Shown here: piece after piece, positions 36,701 to 45,270 of the stretch
Numbering within the stretch: position 1 is the first letter of the stretch
How the letters are laid out: each line of letters opens with the position of its first letter
NCBI GenBank assembly: GCA_023434665.1
Contig: JAEYSM010000050.1
Span: 1 to 64,000 of the forward strand
Origin: Bacteroidota bacterium
Lineage (GTDB): Bacteria > Bacteroidota > Bacteroidia > Bacteroidales > Lentimicrobiaceae
DNA length: 64,000 nucleotides
Direction of reading: 5' to 3'
Position numbers and translations under genes: made by a program
Notes under the pieces: generated by a model
Database searches by the model: none
The model's input: the letters and a program-made list of their open reading frames with translations, nothing else
What the model was told of the DNA's origin: nothing

Positions 36701-37211
36701 TGAAGTCATTTTTAGCATTATTGGCGTACTGCTAGGAATTGCAATTTTTAATATGGATGTATCAATAATCATGACCGGACTGGGTATAGTGGCTTTGGGA
36801 GGAATCGTAGTAAGGAACGGAATACTGATTGTTGAATTTACTGATGTACTGATTACCAGAGGCTACAAGACTCGTGAGGCGATTGTTCAGGCAGGACTTA
36901 CACGTATAACACCAGTGATTTTAACGGCAACAGCCACAATTTTGGGATTGATTCCTTTAGCCTTGGGATTTAACCTAAACTTTTTAACAACATTCACAGA
37001 ACTAAATCCACAAATACATTATGGTGGTGATAATGTAATGTTCTGGGGTCCGCTGGCATGGACAATCATCTTCGGATTAAGCTTCGCCACATTCCTGACA
37101 TTAGTGTTTGTCCCTGCAATGTATTTATTGGCTCATGAATCTAATATCAGGATTTCGAGATGGAAGTCAAACAGAGCCTATAAAAAAAGGAAAGAGATGA
37201 AGGGTTTATAA
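33792..37211 (+). CDS. RND-type efflux pump (AcrB-like permease)
   Basis: A 1139-residue HAE1/AcrB-type inner-membrane pump driven by protons. TM4 carries GIVVDDAIVVIENIHR, with the proton-relay Asp pair at 408-409. The two large periplasmic loops and twelve core membrane segments are recognisable. Two additional hydrophobic segments, at about 513-532 and 546-566, lie between TM6 and TM7 and account for the length beyond the usual 1030-1050 residues. The drug or ion specificity cannot be read. It is the last gene of the three-gene efflux operon; no regulator gene is adjacent. Confidence 0.94.
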   Translation: MKQNNWKEFFATSWAIDNKTSIYVLTAFITLLGLYSYRTMPKEQFPDIVIPTILVNTIYPGTSPEDIENLVTRPIEKQLKGISGVKKITSNSLQDYSIIAVEFNTEVPVPEAKQRVVDAVDKSKSDLPNTLLDDPMVADIDFSEIPIMYIQISGDYDLVTLKRYAEIAQDKIESLYEITRVDIVGALEREIQINVDLFKARAAKVTMSDIERSVASENLTLSAGNITSQGSKRSIRITGQFSDIETIRNIIISSSSGALVYLKDVAEVVDSFKEQESFSRLNGKNVITLNVVKKSGMNLLEASDKIRNILDDELIDNSFPSDLEVTVSGEMSRFTRNTLEELNNTMLFGFILVTIVLMFFMGITNAFFVALAVPLSMFLAFMVMPAIGFSMNMIVMFAFIFALGIVVDDAIVVIENIHRVHRYEPNIILAAKRAAGEVFLPILSGTLTTLAPFFPLAFWPGIVGEFMFYVPVTLIITLFASLAVAYIINPVFAISFMKHEYDTKSKKKTLRKYTFLILFLIIFAVLMYLLYFATGSKGAFGFANFSVFSAIIIVIFHLVITPYINWWQSIAWPYLMRIYERQVRYFIVGTRPVWLLAGIIGLLIFSFILTGIVQPKVLFFPENMPNRVFVMIQMPVGTDQRVTDSVTRVVEEKVMRILGENNPVVESVIANVAVGAGDEMDFSQAVSPEKGKVTINFVEFKYRDGVNTNDYLDRFRNEIRDIPGTEINIVKENAGPPTGKPINIEVTGEDLPSLIKDANAFKNYLDSIQIPGVAELKSDFLENKPEIIIDIDRQRANMAGVSTGQIAMELRTAVLGKEVSKFKDQEDEYPIQLRYSEETRKNINNLINVPIIFRDMNTGMLKQIPLSSLATIDYGSSYGGIKRQNLKRIITIYSEVTTGYSPNDIVPQIETLAANYPFSEGIEVKLTGEQEDQEESSSFLGLAMMISIGLIFFILITQFNSFIKAVIILSEVIFSIIGVLLGIAIFNMDVSIIMTGLGIVALGGIVVRNGILIVEFTDVLITRGYKTREAIVQAGLTRITPVILTATATILGLIPLALGFNLNFLTTFTELNPQIHYGGDNVMFWGPLAWTIIFGLSFATFLTLVFVPAMYLLAHESNIRISRWKSNRAYKKRKEMKGL

Positions 37212-37260
37212 ATAATCTGTAATCTTGATGAACGGAATCAAATGATATTAATCATACTAT

Positions 37261-37290
37261 TTTGTTCAGAAAAAAAAAGGTATAAATTTG
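37261..37290 (+). promoter_or_regulatory. Promoter immediately before the GT-C-like gene
   Basis: TTTG at 37261-37264, an 18-base gap rich in A, then TAAATTTG at 37283-37290: a good Bacteroidota -33/-7 pair. The ATG at 37295 is only 4 bases after the -7 box, which predicts a transcript with little or no leader. Confidence 0.55.
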
Positions 37291-37294
37291 ATCT

Positions 37295-39106
37295 ATGAAA
37301 AGGCTTCGTGGATTGAGATTTAACTCGCTGATTGTTGCAATCATTCTTTCACTATCAATATTGACCGTAAGATTTACTCAAAAGCGTGCGGATGTATTAA
37401 CATGGGATGTTTTTGGTTATTATCTATACCTTCCTGCTCATTTTATCTATGATGATCCTCACCTTACAGATCATAAATGGCTCGATAATATAACTGAGAA
37501 CTACACTACCTCTCCAACGCTTTATCAGTTGGTTGATATGAATGATGGAAAGAGGATGATAAAATATTCATCAGGAATGGCACTCCTCTACTCCCCATTC
37601 TTTTTCATTGCACATGGTATCGCTCCTTTGACCGGATATCCGGCCGATGGATTTTCCTTCCCTTATCAATTGCTGATTCTTATAGGAAGTACCTTGTGGT
37701 CTATTGCAGGAATTTTTCTTTTACTCAGTTTACTCAGGAAGTTCTTTTCGGAGCTGGTTGCAACTATTGCATTGATTCTGGTTGGTGCAGGGACAAACTA
37801 TTTTCAGATAGCGGCCATAGATGGAACATTGCTCACACATAATTATCTGTTTACACTTTACATCTGGCTTATACTATCCACTGTCAACTGGCATAGAAAT
37901 CCTACATTTAAACAAGCAATCTCAATCGGCATATCGGGAGGGTTGATTTCACTGGTACGACCTTCAGAAGCTGTTTGTTTCCTTATTCCTCTATTGTGGT
38001 ACACAGGTAACAAGGAGTTCCTTAAACAGAAAGTTAAGCTAATAAAATTGCATAAGCTTCATTTGCTTGCAGTGTTAATTCCGGCAATCATTATTGGTTC
38101 TCTGCAGTTTTTCTATTGGAAATCAGTGACAGGGGAGTGGCTATACTATTCTTACAGCAATAATCCCGGAGAAGGTTTCAGATTTTTCCCACCATATATA
38201 ATTGAATTCCTTTTCAGTTTTCGAAAGGGATGGTTTGTTTATACTCCAATAATGCTTTTTGCAATTATCGGACTGATACCAATGATAAGAAAGGAGAGAC
38301 AGAATGTACCTGCCATTATCCTTTTTCTGATACTTGATTTTTGGATAATGTCGGCATGGACAGCTTGGTGGTATGGTGGAGGCAGTTTCAGTGCAAGGTC
38401 TGCGGTACCTGCTTATCCATTACTGGCAATACCACTTGGATATCTCGTTCAATGGGTATTATCTTCCAGGATTGGGGTTATTGGTATTATTGCAGGTTGT
38501 TTCTTTGTCCTTCTCAATCTGTTTCAATCATGGCAATGGAAAGAGAAGATAATTGACAAAGACAGAATGACAGGGAAATATTACTTTGCAATATTTGGAC
38601 GGACCAGTGTTGACAAGGAGAAACTGGATCATTTGCTGATGATTGCCCGTGGTACCGAGACCAACGAAACGCCTTCGCATATAGAACGTTATATAGGAAA
38701 AATCATATTCCAGACTCCAACGGTTTCCCATTCTGATACAACTGATGCCATTGCAATGGGACCAGAGAATCCATTTTCCCAGGGTATAGATATCCAGTTT
38801 AAGGACTTAACCAATAAAGACCATGTATGGATTAAATCTTCTGGTGAAGTGTGGTTACCCGAAGGGTATGAGGGAACAGGTCCCCTGTTGGTGCATACTT
38901 TTCATTATAAGGGAGAAGCTTACAAATACAGGGCAACAAAGCTTGAGAATCTGCTAACAGGGAGATGGCAATTACTTGAATATTGGTATCTTAGCCCTGA
39001 AGTAAGGAGTGCTGAAGATAACTTAAAAGTTTATTTCTGGCAACCTGAACCTTCACGGATTTATGTGAGAAACCTGAAGATTGAAGTGTTCGAATTAAAA
39101 AACTGA
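37295..39106 (+). CDS. Polytopic membrane protein, GT-C (family 39-like) glycosyltransferase candidate
   Basis: 603 residues with about ten or more membrane segments in the first 420 and a soluble C-terminal domain of about 180 residues. An acidic pair follows the first membrane segment (VLTWDVFGYYLYLPAHFIYDDP), as in ArnT/PMT-type enzymes that use lipid-linked sugars, and there is a positively charged RPSEA in the membrane region. Similar proteins in Bacteroidota are annotated as hypothetical or as glycosyltransferase family 39. The enzyme activity is inference. It is separate from the efflux operon because it has its own promoter. Confidence 0.6.
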   Translation: MKRLRGLRFNSLIVAIILSLSILTVRFTQKRADVLTWDVFGYYLYLPAHFIYDDPHLTDHKWLDNITENYTTSPTLYQLVDMNDGKRMIKYSSGMALLYSPFFFIAHGIAPLTGYPADGFSFPYQLLILIGSTLWSIAGIFLLLSLLRKFFSELVATIALILVGAGTNYFQIAAIDGTLLTHNYLFTLYIWLILSTVNWHRNPTFKQAISIGISGGLISLVRPSEAVCFLIPLLWYTGNKEFLKQKVKLIKLHKLHLLAVLIPAIIIGSLQFFYWKSVTGEWLYYSYSNNPGEGFRFFPPYIIEFLFSFRKGWFVYTPIMLFAIIGLIPMIRKERQNVPAIILFLILDFWIMSAWTAWWYGGGSFSARSAVPAYPLLAIPLGYLVQWVLSSRIGVIGIIAGCFFVLLNLFQSWQWKEKIIDKDRMTGKYYFAIFGRTSVDKEKLDHLLMIARGTETNETPSHIERYIGKIIFQTPTVSHSDTTDAIAMGPENPFSQGIDIQFKDLTNKDHVWIKSSGEVWLPEGYEGTGPLLVHTFHYKGEAYKYRATKLENLLTGRWQLLEYWYLSPEVRSAEDNLKVYFWQPEPSRIYVRNLKIEVFELKN

Positions 39107-39212
39107 TAATGAATTAGTATTTTTGTTTGAACCAAACAGGGGCTTCATTGCTTACTGAATTAAAAACCTTAATATTCGTTTTTCAAAACTCTAAATAATA
39201 AAAGATTGAATT

Positions 39213-39677
39213 ATGTTTAACACGAGGAGGATGAGAACCCCCGACTGGTATTTAGCCTGGCTTATGGTTTTTCTTCAATTCACAATGGTGGGTTTAATAA
39301 TTTTTACAGGCCCGATCTTACCTACTAAATGGTGGTCAATAATTATGTTAATCATAGGTGCGTTTTTAGGCTTTTGGTCAATTTATACTTTAAGACTGGG
39401 TAATCTTAATTTGACACCTCACGTAAGAGAAGGGGGAAATTTGGTAGCTAAGGGCCCATATCGTTTTATCAGGCACCCTATGTACACCGGATTGATATTA
39501 ATTGCGTGGGCTTTTGTCGGAAATTTTCCTACGAGTCTCAGGATTATATTTGCTTTGGTGTTGACAATCTCACTAATCATCAAATTGCATCTGGAGGAAC
39601 AATATCTGAAATTGTCATTTCCCCTTTATACTGAATACATATCAAAAACAAAAAAGCTTATACCTTTTATCTGGTAA
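39213..39677 (+). CDS. Isoprenylcysteine carboxyl methyltransferase-like (ICMT/PEMT) membrane protein
   Basis: 154 residues with four hydrophobic segments. The family motif is clear near residues 80-110: LVAKGPYRFIRHPMYTGLILIAWAF, given here as its parts GPYRFIRHP and MYTGLIL, followed by a C-terminal EEQYLKLSFPLYTEYISKTKKLIPFIW. Bacterial members are SAM-dependent methyltransferases of lipids or small hydrophobic molecules; the substrate is unknown. Upstream is the GT-C-like gene, 106 bases away. Confidence 0.83.
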   Translation: MFNTRRMRTPDWYLAWLMVFLQFTMVGLIIFTGPILPTKWWSIIMLIIGAFLGFWSIYTLRLGNLNLTPHVREGGNLVAKGPYRFIRHPMYTGLILIAWAFVGNFPTSLRIIFALVLTISLIIKLHLEEQYLKLSFPLYTEYISKTKKLIPFIW

Positions 39678-39774
39678 TAAGCTTTTGCTAATACTATCAG
39701 GAATTTTTTACCTGGTAAGCGTTTTAGGTACCTGCCCGATTACTACTTACTTTTTCTTCAGTCGGAATAGCAGT

Positions 39775-40797
39775 TCAGAGAGCTGAATTAAACTGTTTGA
39801 GGAATCTCAGATCATTTTCTGAGAACATTCTGAGATCTTTCACATTATACAGAAGATTGGTAATGCGCTCTATGCCAATTCCAAAAGCAAATCCTGAATA
39901 CTTCTTTGGGTCGATATTGCAGTTTGTAAGCACAGCAGGGTTTACCATTCCACATCCTAAGATTTCAACCCATCCTGTATATTTGCAGAATCCGCAGCCT
40001 TCACCCCCGCATAAATTACAGGATATATCCATTTCGGCCGAAGGCTCAGTAAATGGGAAATATGAGGGCCTGAGCCTGATCCTGGTCTCTGTGCTGAACA
40101 GTTCTTTAGCAAAATACATCATTGTTTGCCTCAAATCGGCAAAGCTCACATTCTCGTCAATATATAACCCTTCTACCTGGTGAAAGAAGCAGTGTGCCCT
40201 TGATGAAATAGCTTCATTGCGGTAAACCCTTCCCGGGAATATCATTCTAATCGGGGGCTGGGTTTTTTCCATTACCCTTACCTGAACACTTGAGGTGTGA
40301 GTACGTAAAAGTACTTCAGGATTAGCGCTGATGAAGAATGTGTCCTGCATATCTCTGGCCGGATGTTCAGGGGCAAAGTTTAATGCAGAGAAGTTATGCC
40401 AGTCATCCTCAATTTCTGGACCTTCAGCAACGGTGTAACCGATATTGGTAAATATATCAATGATCTTTTTCCTTACAATTGATAAGGGATGTCTCGAACC
40501 TGTAAATTCTTCGGATGGAGGCAAAGTGAGATCAAGCTGTTTGGTCTGGGTTTTAGGTGCAGTCCCAACTGTGGCTTTAAGATCATCATATTTTTGCTGA
40601 GCAGCATTCTTAAAATCGTTGAGCACCTTACCCATCTCCCGACGTTCTTCAGGAGCAACTGTCTTAAAAGCGGCGAATAGCTCGTTTAGAATACCTTTCT
40701 TGCTAAAAAACTTAATTCTGAACTTTTCAAGTTCTTCGGCTGAGTCGGTTGTAAAGGTATTTATTTCCGAAAGGTATTTTTCAATTTCTTGTTTCAT
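39775..40797 (-). CDS. pheS: Phenylalanine-tRNA ligase alpha subunit
   Basis: Charges tRNA-Phe with phenylalanine as part of an alpha2-beta2 enzyme. The 340 residues have the N-terminal coiled coil, then GSRHPLSIVRKKIIDIF, GPEIEDDWHNFSALNF, the class II motif 2 segment RVYRNEAISSRAHCFFHQVEGLYID in parts, and motif 3 as GFAFGIGIERITNLLYNVKDLRMFSENDLRFLKQF at the C-terminus. pheT is not adjacent, as is usual in Bacteroidota. Confidence 0.97.
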   Translation of the reverse strand: MKQEIEKYLSEINTFTTDSAEELEKFRIKFFSKKGILNELFAAFKTVAPEERREMGKVLNDFKNAAQQKYDDLKATVGTAPKTQTKQLDLTLPPSEEFTGSRHPLSIVRKKIIDIFTNIGYTVAEGPEIEDDWHNFSALNFAPEHPARDMQDTFFISANPEVLLRTHTSSVQVRVMEKTQPPIRMIFPGRVYRNEAISSRAHCFFHQVEGLYIDENVSFADLRQTMMYFAKELFSTETRIRLRPSYFPFTEPSAEMDISCNLCGGEGCGFCKYTGWVEILGCGMVNPAVLTNCNIDPKKYSGFAFGIGIERITNLLYNVKDLRMFSENDLRFLKQFNSAL

Positions 40798-40830
40798 ATT
40801 AACTCAACTGCAATTACGTGCGCTTTATTC

Positions 40831-41490
40831 TTATTTTACGATTGAAATCTTCATTTTAACATCCTTTACAGGACGATCACCGGGAGCGGTCTGAACTGCA
40901 GCTATTTTGTCAACTACTTCCAGTCCTTTAATCACTTCTCCGAAAACAGTATAACTGTCATCGAGGTGAGGGGTTCCTCCAACGGTGGTATAGGCTTTCC
41001 TTCTCTCTTCAGAGAATTTTTTCCCTAATCTCTGTTCAAAAGTGCCAAGTTGTTCGTCAGTGTATACCTGTCCCTGGACTATATAGAATTGTGAACCTGA
41101 GGACGCTTTGGCAGGGTTAACCTGGTCACCCATCCTGGCTGCAGCTAACGCGCCTTTCTTATGGAAATGTGCCGGCACAAATTCTGCAGGAATGGTATAT
41201 CCCGGATCTTGTTTTTCGCCTTGTTGGCCGCCCTGAATCATGAATTTATTAATAACCCTGTGAAAAATTGAGCCATTATACCAACCCTGTTTAACCAGTT
41301 TAATGAAATTATCACGGTGAGCAGGAGTATCATCATAAAGAACGGCGGTTATGTTGCCGTATTCAGTTTCAATAAGGATAGTAGTTGGTTTTGCTGGTTT
41401 AGCCTGTGTTGTCGGTTTTGTTTGTTTGGTTTGTGCAGTAACCATAGTTACGAGCAATAAAGCCGATAATACCGAAATTAATTTCTTCAT
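40831..41490 (-). CDS. Exported cyclophilin-type peptidyl-prolyl isomerase
   Basis: 219 residues: a signal peptide (MKKLISVLSALLLVTMVTAQ), a short Thr/Lys/Pro-rich linker (TKQTKPTTQAKPAKP), and a cyclophilin domain with TEYGNITAVLYDDTPAHRDNF, GSIFHRVINKFMIQGG, GALAAARMGDQVNPAKASSGSQFYIV and VFGEVIKGLEVVDKIA. It should assist folding in the periplasm. It lies 33 bases upstream of pheS on the same strand. Confidence 0.94.
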   Translation of the reverse strand: MKKLISVLSALLLVTMVTAQTKQTKPTTQAKPAKPTTILIETEYGNITAVLYDDTPAHRDNFIKLVKQGWYNGSIFHRVINKFMIQGGQQGEKQDPGYTIPAEFVPAHFHKKGALAAARMGDQVNPAKASSGSQFYIVQGQVYTDEQLGTFEQRLGKKFSEERRKAYTTVGGTPHLDDSYTVFGEVIKGLEVVDKIAAVQTAPGDRPVKDVKMKISIVK

Positions 41491-41564
41491 GTTTATCTGA
41501 TATTATACATTTTTGCAAAATTACGGAAAATTGTAATCCACTTCTATCAGGCAGGATCAGTCAC

Positions 41565-42143
41565 TCATTTGCTTCTCTCAAGTTCAAAGCAGGATCTGCA
41601 TAAAGGTTCGTAACTATCTGTTTCTCCCAGCATCACCAATTTTTTGTCGGCAGTTTTCCTGAAGGAGTATTGGGCAAGATTACCACATCTAATGCAAATA
41701 GCATGGACCTTGGTGACATATTCGGCAGTGGCCATGAGGGCAGGTACCGGACCGAATGGTTTACCTGTAAAGTCCATATCAAGTCCTGCAACAATAACAC
41801 GAATTCCCTGCCCAGCCAATTTGTTACATACATCAACTATAGCGTCGTCAAAGAACTGAACCTCGTCTATTCCAACTACATCTACATCATTGGTCAACAA
41901 CATGATCTGGGTTGCCGAACTGACAGGCGTTGATAAAATTGAATTTTCGTTATGCGAAACAACATTTAACTCATCATACCGCGTGTCAATGGCAGGTTTA
42001 AATATTTCAACCTTTTGCCTTGCAATTCTTGCGCGGTTTAAGCGCCTGATTAATTCTTCGGTTTTACCCGAAAACATTGATCCACAAATTACTTCTATCC
42101 AACCACGACGATGAGTTGAATTGTTGCTTACTTCAAGAAACAT
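41565..42143 (-). CDS. tdk: Thymidine kinase
   Basis: Salvages thymidine to dTMP. The 192 residues contain the P-loop GSMFSGKTEELIRR near residue 21, the Walker B-like VVGIDEVQFFDD, the lasso and substrate segment AGLDMDFTGKPFGPV, and a zinc site of two pairs, CIRC and CRSC near the C-terminus. A -7-like TATTTTTG on the minus strand (42188-42181) may drive it. It follows no obvious partner; the cyclophilin gene lies 74 bases downstream. Confidence 0.96.
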   Translation of the reverse strand: MFLEVSNNSTHRRGWIEVICGSMFSGKTEELIRRLNRARIARQKVEIFKPAIDTRYDELNVVSHNENSILSTPVSSATQIMLLTNDVDVVGIDEVQFFDDAIVDVCNKLAGQGIRVIVAGLDMDFTGKPFGPVPALMATAEYVTKVHAICIRCGNLAQYSFRKTADKKLVMLGETDSYEPLCRSCFELERSK

Positions 42144-42306
42144 GACTAAAAATCCGTCTTAACTGTTAATTTTGTAAGAGCAAAAATAAGCTCTCAGAAT
42201 TCATTCAAAATACCGAAATTTACAGTTTCAATCAGTATTTTTCAGGCTGCAATGTACAAAAATTCATCCTTTCTACGTTAGTTGTAGCAAGCGTTAATTT
42301 AAAGAT

Positions 42307-43137
42307 ATGCCCCATATGGATAAAAAAGTTCAGGAACTTACACTACTGGTCAACAAACTTCAGGAAAGAATCAATAGAATAACAGATGGATCGTCCCTGA
42401 GTTCTATTGAAAAAGATATTATACTTGACCTGCTTCGAAGAGCATATGTAACTACTGAAGAATTGGGTACATTCAACTCCCCAAGTAGTTTAACAGATGA
42501 AATTGCAGATATGTCTCCAGCGACAGAATCTGAGGAGAGTATCCCGATGGAAACTGTTGATACCTTCGATAAAGAAGAGATCAGTAAGCCTGACTTCCAT
42601 GAAATGCCAACATTTGAAAGCCGGTCAGATGTAGCTTCAAAAGTGGAAGATAAACCGGAGGAAGTTGTTGAAAGACCGAATGAAGTAACTTTCGTTATGA
42701 GTGAGCCTCAGGTTTACCAGCCTCAAAACACTCAACCAATCGAGCCTGTGAAAATTGAATCACCAAAATCCACGGATGTGCCGGCAGATCTTTTCAGTAC
42801 TCCTACAATAGCTGATAAACTGAAAAGCAATTCATTGTCACTCAATGATACGATAACCGGTAACAAGGAAGATCAGAGTGTGGCTCACAAAATGCAGCTT
42901 AAACCGATTAGTGACCTTAAAGCAGCTATCGGAATCAATGAAAAGTTTCAGTTTGTAAATGACCTCTTTGAAGGGAGAATCGACAAGTATAATGAAGCTA
43001 TTACCCGTCTAAATAGTTGTAGTTCCTTATATGAGGCAAATGGCGTACTGTCAAGATTAAATTATGAGCACAACTGGAATGAAGGTTCTGAAGCATGCAA
43101 TAAACTCAGTACTTTTATAACCCGTAGATACCTTTAA
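42307..43137 (+). CDS. Conserved protein of unknown function with disordered acidic linker
   Basis: 276 residues in three parts. Residues 5-55 form a helical start (VQELTLLVNKLQERINRI, then SIEKDIILDLLRRAYV). Residues 60-185 are acidic, Pro/Ser/Glu-rich and low in hydrophobics, so probably disordered. Residues 195-276 form a compact helical end (ISDLKAAIGINEKFQFVNDLFEG, DKYNEAITRLNSCSSLYEA). The end segment recurs in Bacteroidota proteins as I recall, but I know no function. No signal peptide, so cytoplasmic. The M28 peptidase gene follows after 10 bases. Confidence 0.68.
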   Translation: MPHMDKKVQELTLLVNKLQERINRITDGSSLSSIEKDIILDLLRRAYVTTEELGTFNSPSSLTDEIADMSPATESEESIPMETVDTFDKEEISKPDFHEMPTFESRSDVASKVEDKPEEVVERPNEVTFVMSEPQVYQPQNTQPIEPVKIESPKSTDVPADLFSTPTIADKLKSNSLSLNDTITGNKEDQSVAHKMQLKPISDLKAAIGINEKFQFVNDLFEGRIDKYNEAITRLNSCSSLYEANGVLSRLNYEHNWNEGSEACNKLSTFITRRYL

Positions 43138-43147
43138 TAGCTGGAAT

Positions 43148-44485
43148 TTGAAACTAATTAAATTGTTTTTGCTGCCTGGTCTGGTAGCCATCGGTCTTTC
43201 ATTTACCGCCAGATCACAGGATATTTCCTATGCCCGGTCAGTTATTGATACTTTGTCCTCAACTTCAATGCATGGAAGAGGTTATGTAAATAATGGCTGT
43301 GCTATAGCCGCTGATTACATTGCTGCACAAATGAAGCAACTTAAGCTGATCCCATTCAGTGAAGGGTATAAGCAGGATTTTACAGTGAATGTAAAAACTT
43401 ACCCATCCATCGTTAGTGTGAAGGTCAATAACCAGAGTCTGCAGCCGGCTAAAGATTTTACTATTGTTGCAGGAAGCCCATCAATTAAAGGCACTTATAA
43501 GTATCTGAAGATTGATTCAACTTGTTTCAGATCTAAGCACAAACATAGCAGACTATTAAAGAAGGATTTAACACAAACATTTGTTGCCTATGATCCTAAG
43601 GGGATGAAAGGTATTTACAAAAAAATGGCCGATTCTCTTTTAATGAGCAATTACATTAACTGCCGTGGATTCATACATCTTAGTGATAATAGTAATCTTT
43701 CATGGAGTGTTTACTCAGGTCAGGAGGTCCTGCCTTATCCAATTCTTACCTTGTCAAAGAGGTCAATTAAAAGTAACAAGGGTAAGATGGAGGTGAATAT
43801 TGAATTGGAAGTTAAAGATGATTATCCGGTTAGTAATGTAATAGGTTACATTCCAGGTTCAATGAAAGCGGATTCCTTTCTTGTAATTACTGCTCATTAT
43901 GATCACCTGGGGATGCTGGGTGATAAGTTTTATCCCGGTGCTAATGATAACGCCAGTGGTGTAGCAATGATGCTTGATCTGGCAAGGGAGTACAGTGGAT
44001 TGCATTCTGATCTCGCAGATAACGCTCTACCGCATAAAACAGAGGATCTTTCTTCAAGACCTGCATACAGCGTTGTTTTTATGGCGTTTGCAGGAGAGGA
44101 GATCGGCCTTAAAGGTTCTGGATACCAGGCTGAAAATCCTTTCATACCCCTAGAAAACATTAAGTTTCTTATCAATCTTGATATGGTTGGAACAGGGAGT
44201 GAAGGGATTACAATGGTTAATGCGGAGCAGTTTCCTGAATACCATGCTACGATGGAATCTATCAATACCGAAAGGAATTATGTAGCTAAAGTGGCAAAGA
44301 GGGGTGAAAGTTGCAATAGTGACCATTGCCCGTTTTATAAAAAAGGTGTTCCTGCTGTTTTTATTTATTCAATGGGTAAGGAACATGTTGAATATCATAA
44401 TTTAAATGATACTTCTAATCGTTTGCCCCTGACAGAGTATAATGATATATTCAGGTTGATAAGGGACTATTTAAGTACATTCTAA
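43148..44485 (+). CDS. Exported M28 family metallopeptidase
   Basis: 445 residues with a signal peptide (MKLIKLFLLPGLVAIGLSFTARSQ) read from a TTG start; no better in-frame ATG lies nearby. The di-zinc M28 site is complete: His/Asp in ITAHYDHLG, Asp in GANDNASG, the Glu-Glu pair in AFAGEEIGLKGS, Asp in INLDMVGTG and His in VEYHNLNDT. The family comprises aminopeptidases and glutaminyl cyclases; broad aminopeptidase activity is the best guess. It lies 14 bases upstream of rsmI. Confidence 0.92.
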   Translation: MKLIKLFLLPGLVAIGLSFTARSQDISYARSVIDTLSSTSMHGRGYVNNGCAIAADYIAAQMKQLKLIPFSEGYKQDFTVNVKTYPSIVSVKVNNQSLQPAKDFTIVAGSPSIKGTYKYLKIDSTCFRSKHKHSRLLKKDLTQTFVAYDPKGMKGIYKKMADSLLMSNYINCRGFIHLSDNSNLSWSVYSGQEVLPYPILTLSKRSIKSNKGKMEVNIELEVKDDYPVSNVIGYIPGSMKADSFLVITAHYDHLGMLGDKFYPGANDNASGVAMMLDLAREYSGLHSDLADNALPHKTEDLSSRPAYSVVFMAFAGEEIGLKGSGYQAENPFIPLENIKFLINLDMVGTGSEGITMVNAEQFPEYHATMESINTERNYVAKVAKRGESCNSDHCPFYKKGVPAVFIYSMGKEHVEYHNLNDTSNRLPLTEYNDIFRLIRDYLSTF

Positions 44486-44499
44486 TAAATATTGCTCAA

Positions 44500-45165
44500 A
44501 TGAAACTTTACCTTGTTCCCACTCCTGTAGGAAATTTCGAGGACATGACCTTCCGGGCCGTCAGAATCCTTAAGCAGGTTAGTATAATATTAGCAGAAGA
44601 TACGCGCAAGACCGGTATTTTGCTTAAACATTACGGAATTGAAGGTCAAATGTTTTCGCACCACCAACATAATGAACATCAAACAGTTGAATTGATTGCC
44701 AGGAGACTGGAAGCCGGCGAATCAGTTGCGTTAGTAACAGATGCAGGCACTCCGGGTATTTCAGATCCGGGCTACTTGTTAATTCGTACGTGTATAGAGA
44801 AAGGTATTTCAATTGAGTGTTTACCTGGTCCAACGGCATTTGTGCCCGCACTGGTAGCTTCAGGATTACCATGCGACCGTTTTTACTTTGAAGGATTCCT
44901 GCCGCATAAAAAGGGAAGGAATACAAGGATTAACTATCTGACGGAACTCGATCAAACTATTGTACTTTATGAGTCGCCTTTCAGATTGGTAAAAACACTC
45001 AGTCAACTGGCTGAAGTAATGGGAGCCGATCGTAAGGCCTGTGTCTCAAGAGAAATCTCAAAGATTTATGAAGAGCACAGAAGAGGATCGCTATCAGAAC
45101 TTATTGACCACTATACCGCTAATAATCCGAAAGGAGAAATTGTAATTACCGTTGCAGGGAAATAA
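44500..45165 (+). CDS. rsmI: 16S rRNA (cytidine-1402-2'-O)-methyltransferase
   Basis: A tetrapyrrole-methylase-fold enzyme that methylates the ribose of C1402 in 16S rRNA. The start LYLVPTPVGNFEDMTFRAVRIL, the SAM-binding AEDTRKTGILL, LVTDAGTPGISDPGYLLI and the CLPGPTAFVPALVASGLP segment are diagnostic. The 221 residues lack the small C-terminal helical domain of the E. coli protein (286), common in Bacteroidota. It closes a plus-strand group with the M28 peptidase gene. Confidence 0.95.
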   Translation: MKLYLVPTPVGNFEDMTFRAVRILKQVSIILAEDTRKTGILLKHYGIEGQMFSHHQHNEHQTVELIARRLEAGESVALVTDAGTPGISDPGYLLIRTCIEKGISIECLPGPTAFVPALVASGLPCDRFYFEGFLPHKKGRNTRINYLTELDQTIVLYESPFRLVKTLSQLAEVMGADRKACVSREISKIYEEHRRGSLSELIDHYTANNPKGEIVITVAGK

Positions 45166-45270
45166 GTCCGGTTGATTATGCCGAAAGCTGGATCAGAGAT
45201 CAAATTTCTTCATAATTGCATCGAAACCATTATAATTGCATCAATGGCCATTTTCTGGCAAAGACTTCAA

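Noticed and set aside
44500..45165. Possible truncation of rsmI because it is shorter than the E. coli protein
   Set aside because: The methylase fold is complete and short forms are usual in the phylum.
45212..45242. Direct repeat of ATAATTGCATC, twice, 20 bases apart, between rsmI and the NUDIX gene
   Set aside because: Only 11 bases, AT-rich, in a convergent spacer with no promoter to regulate; chance or local duplication is enough.
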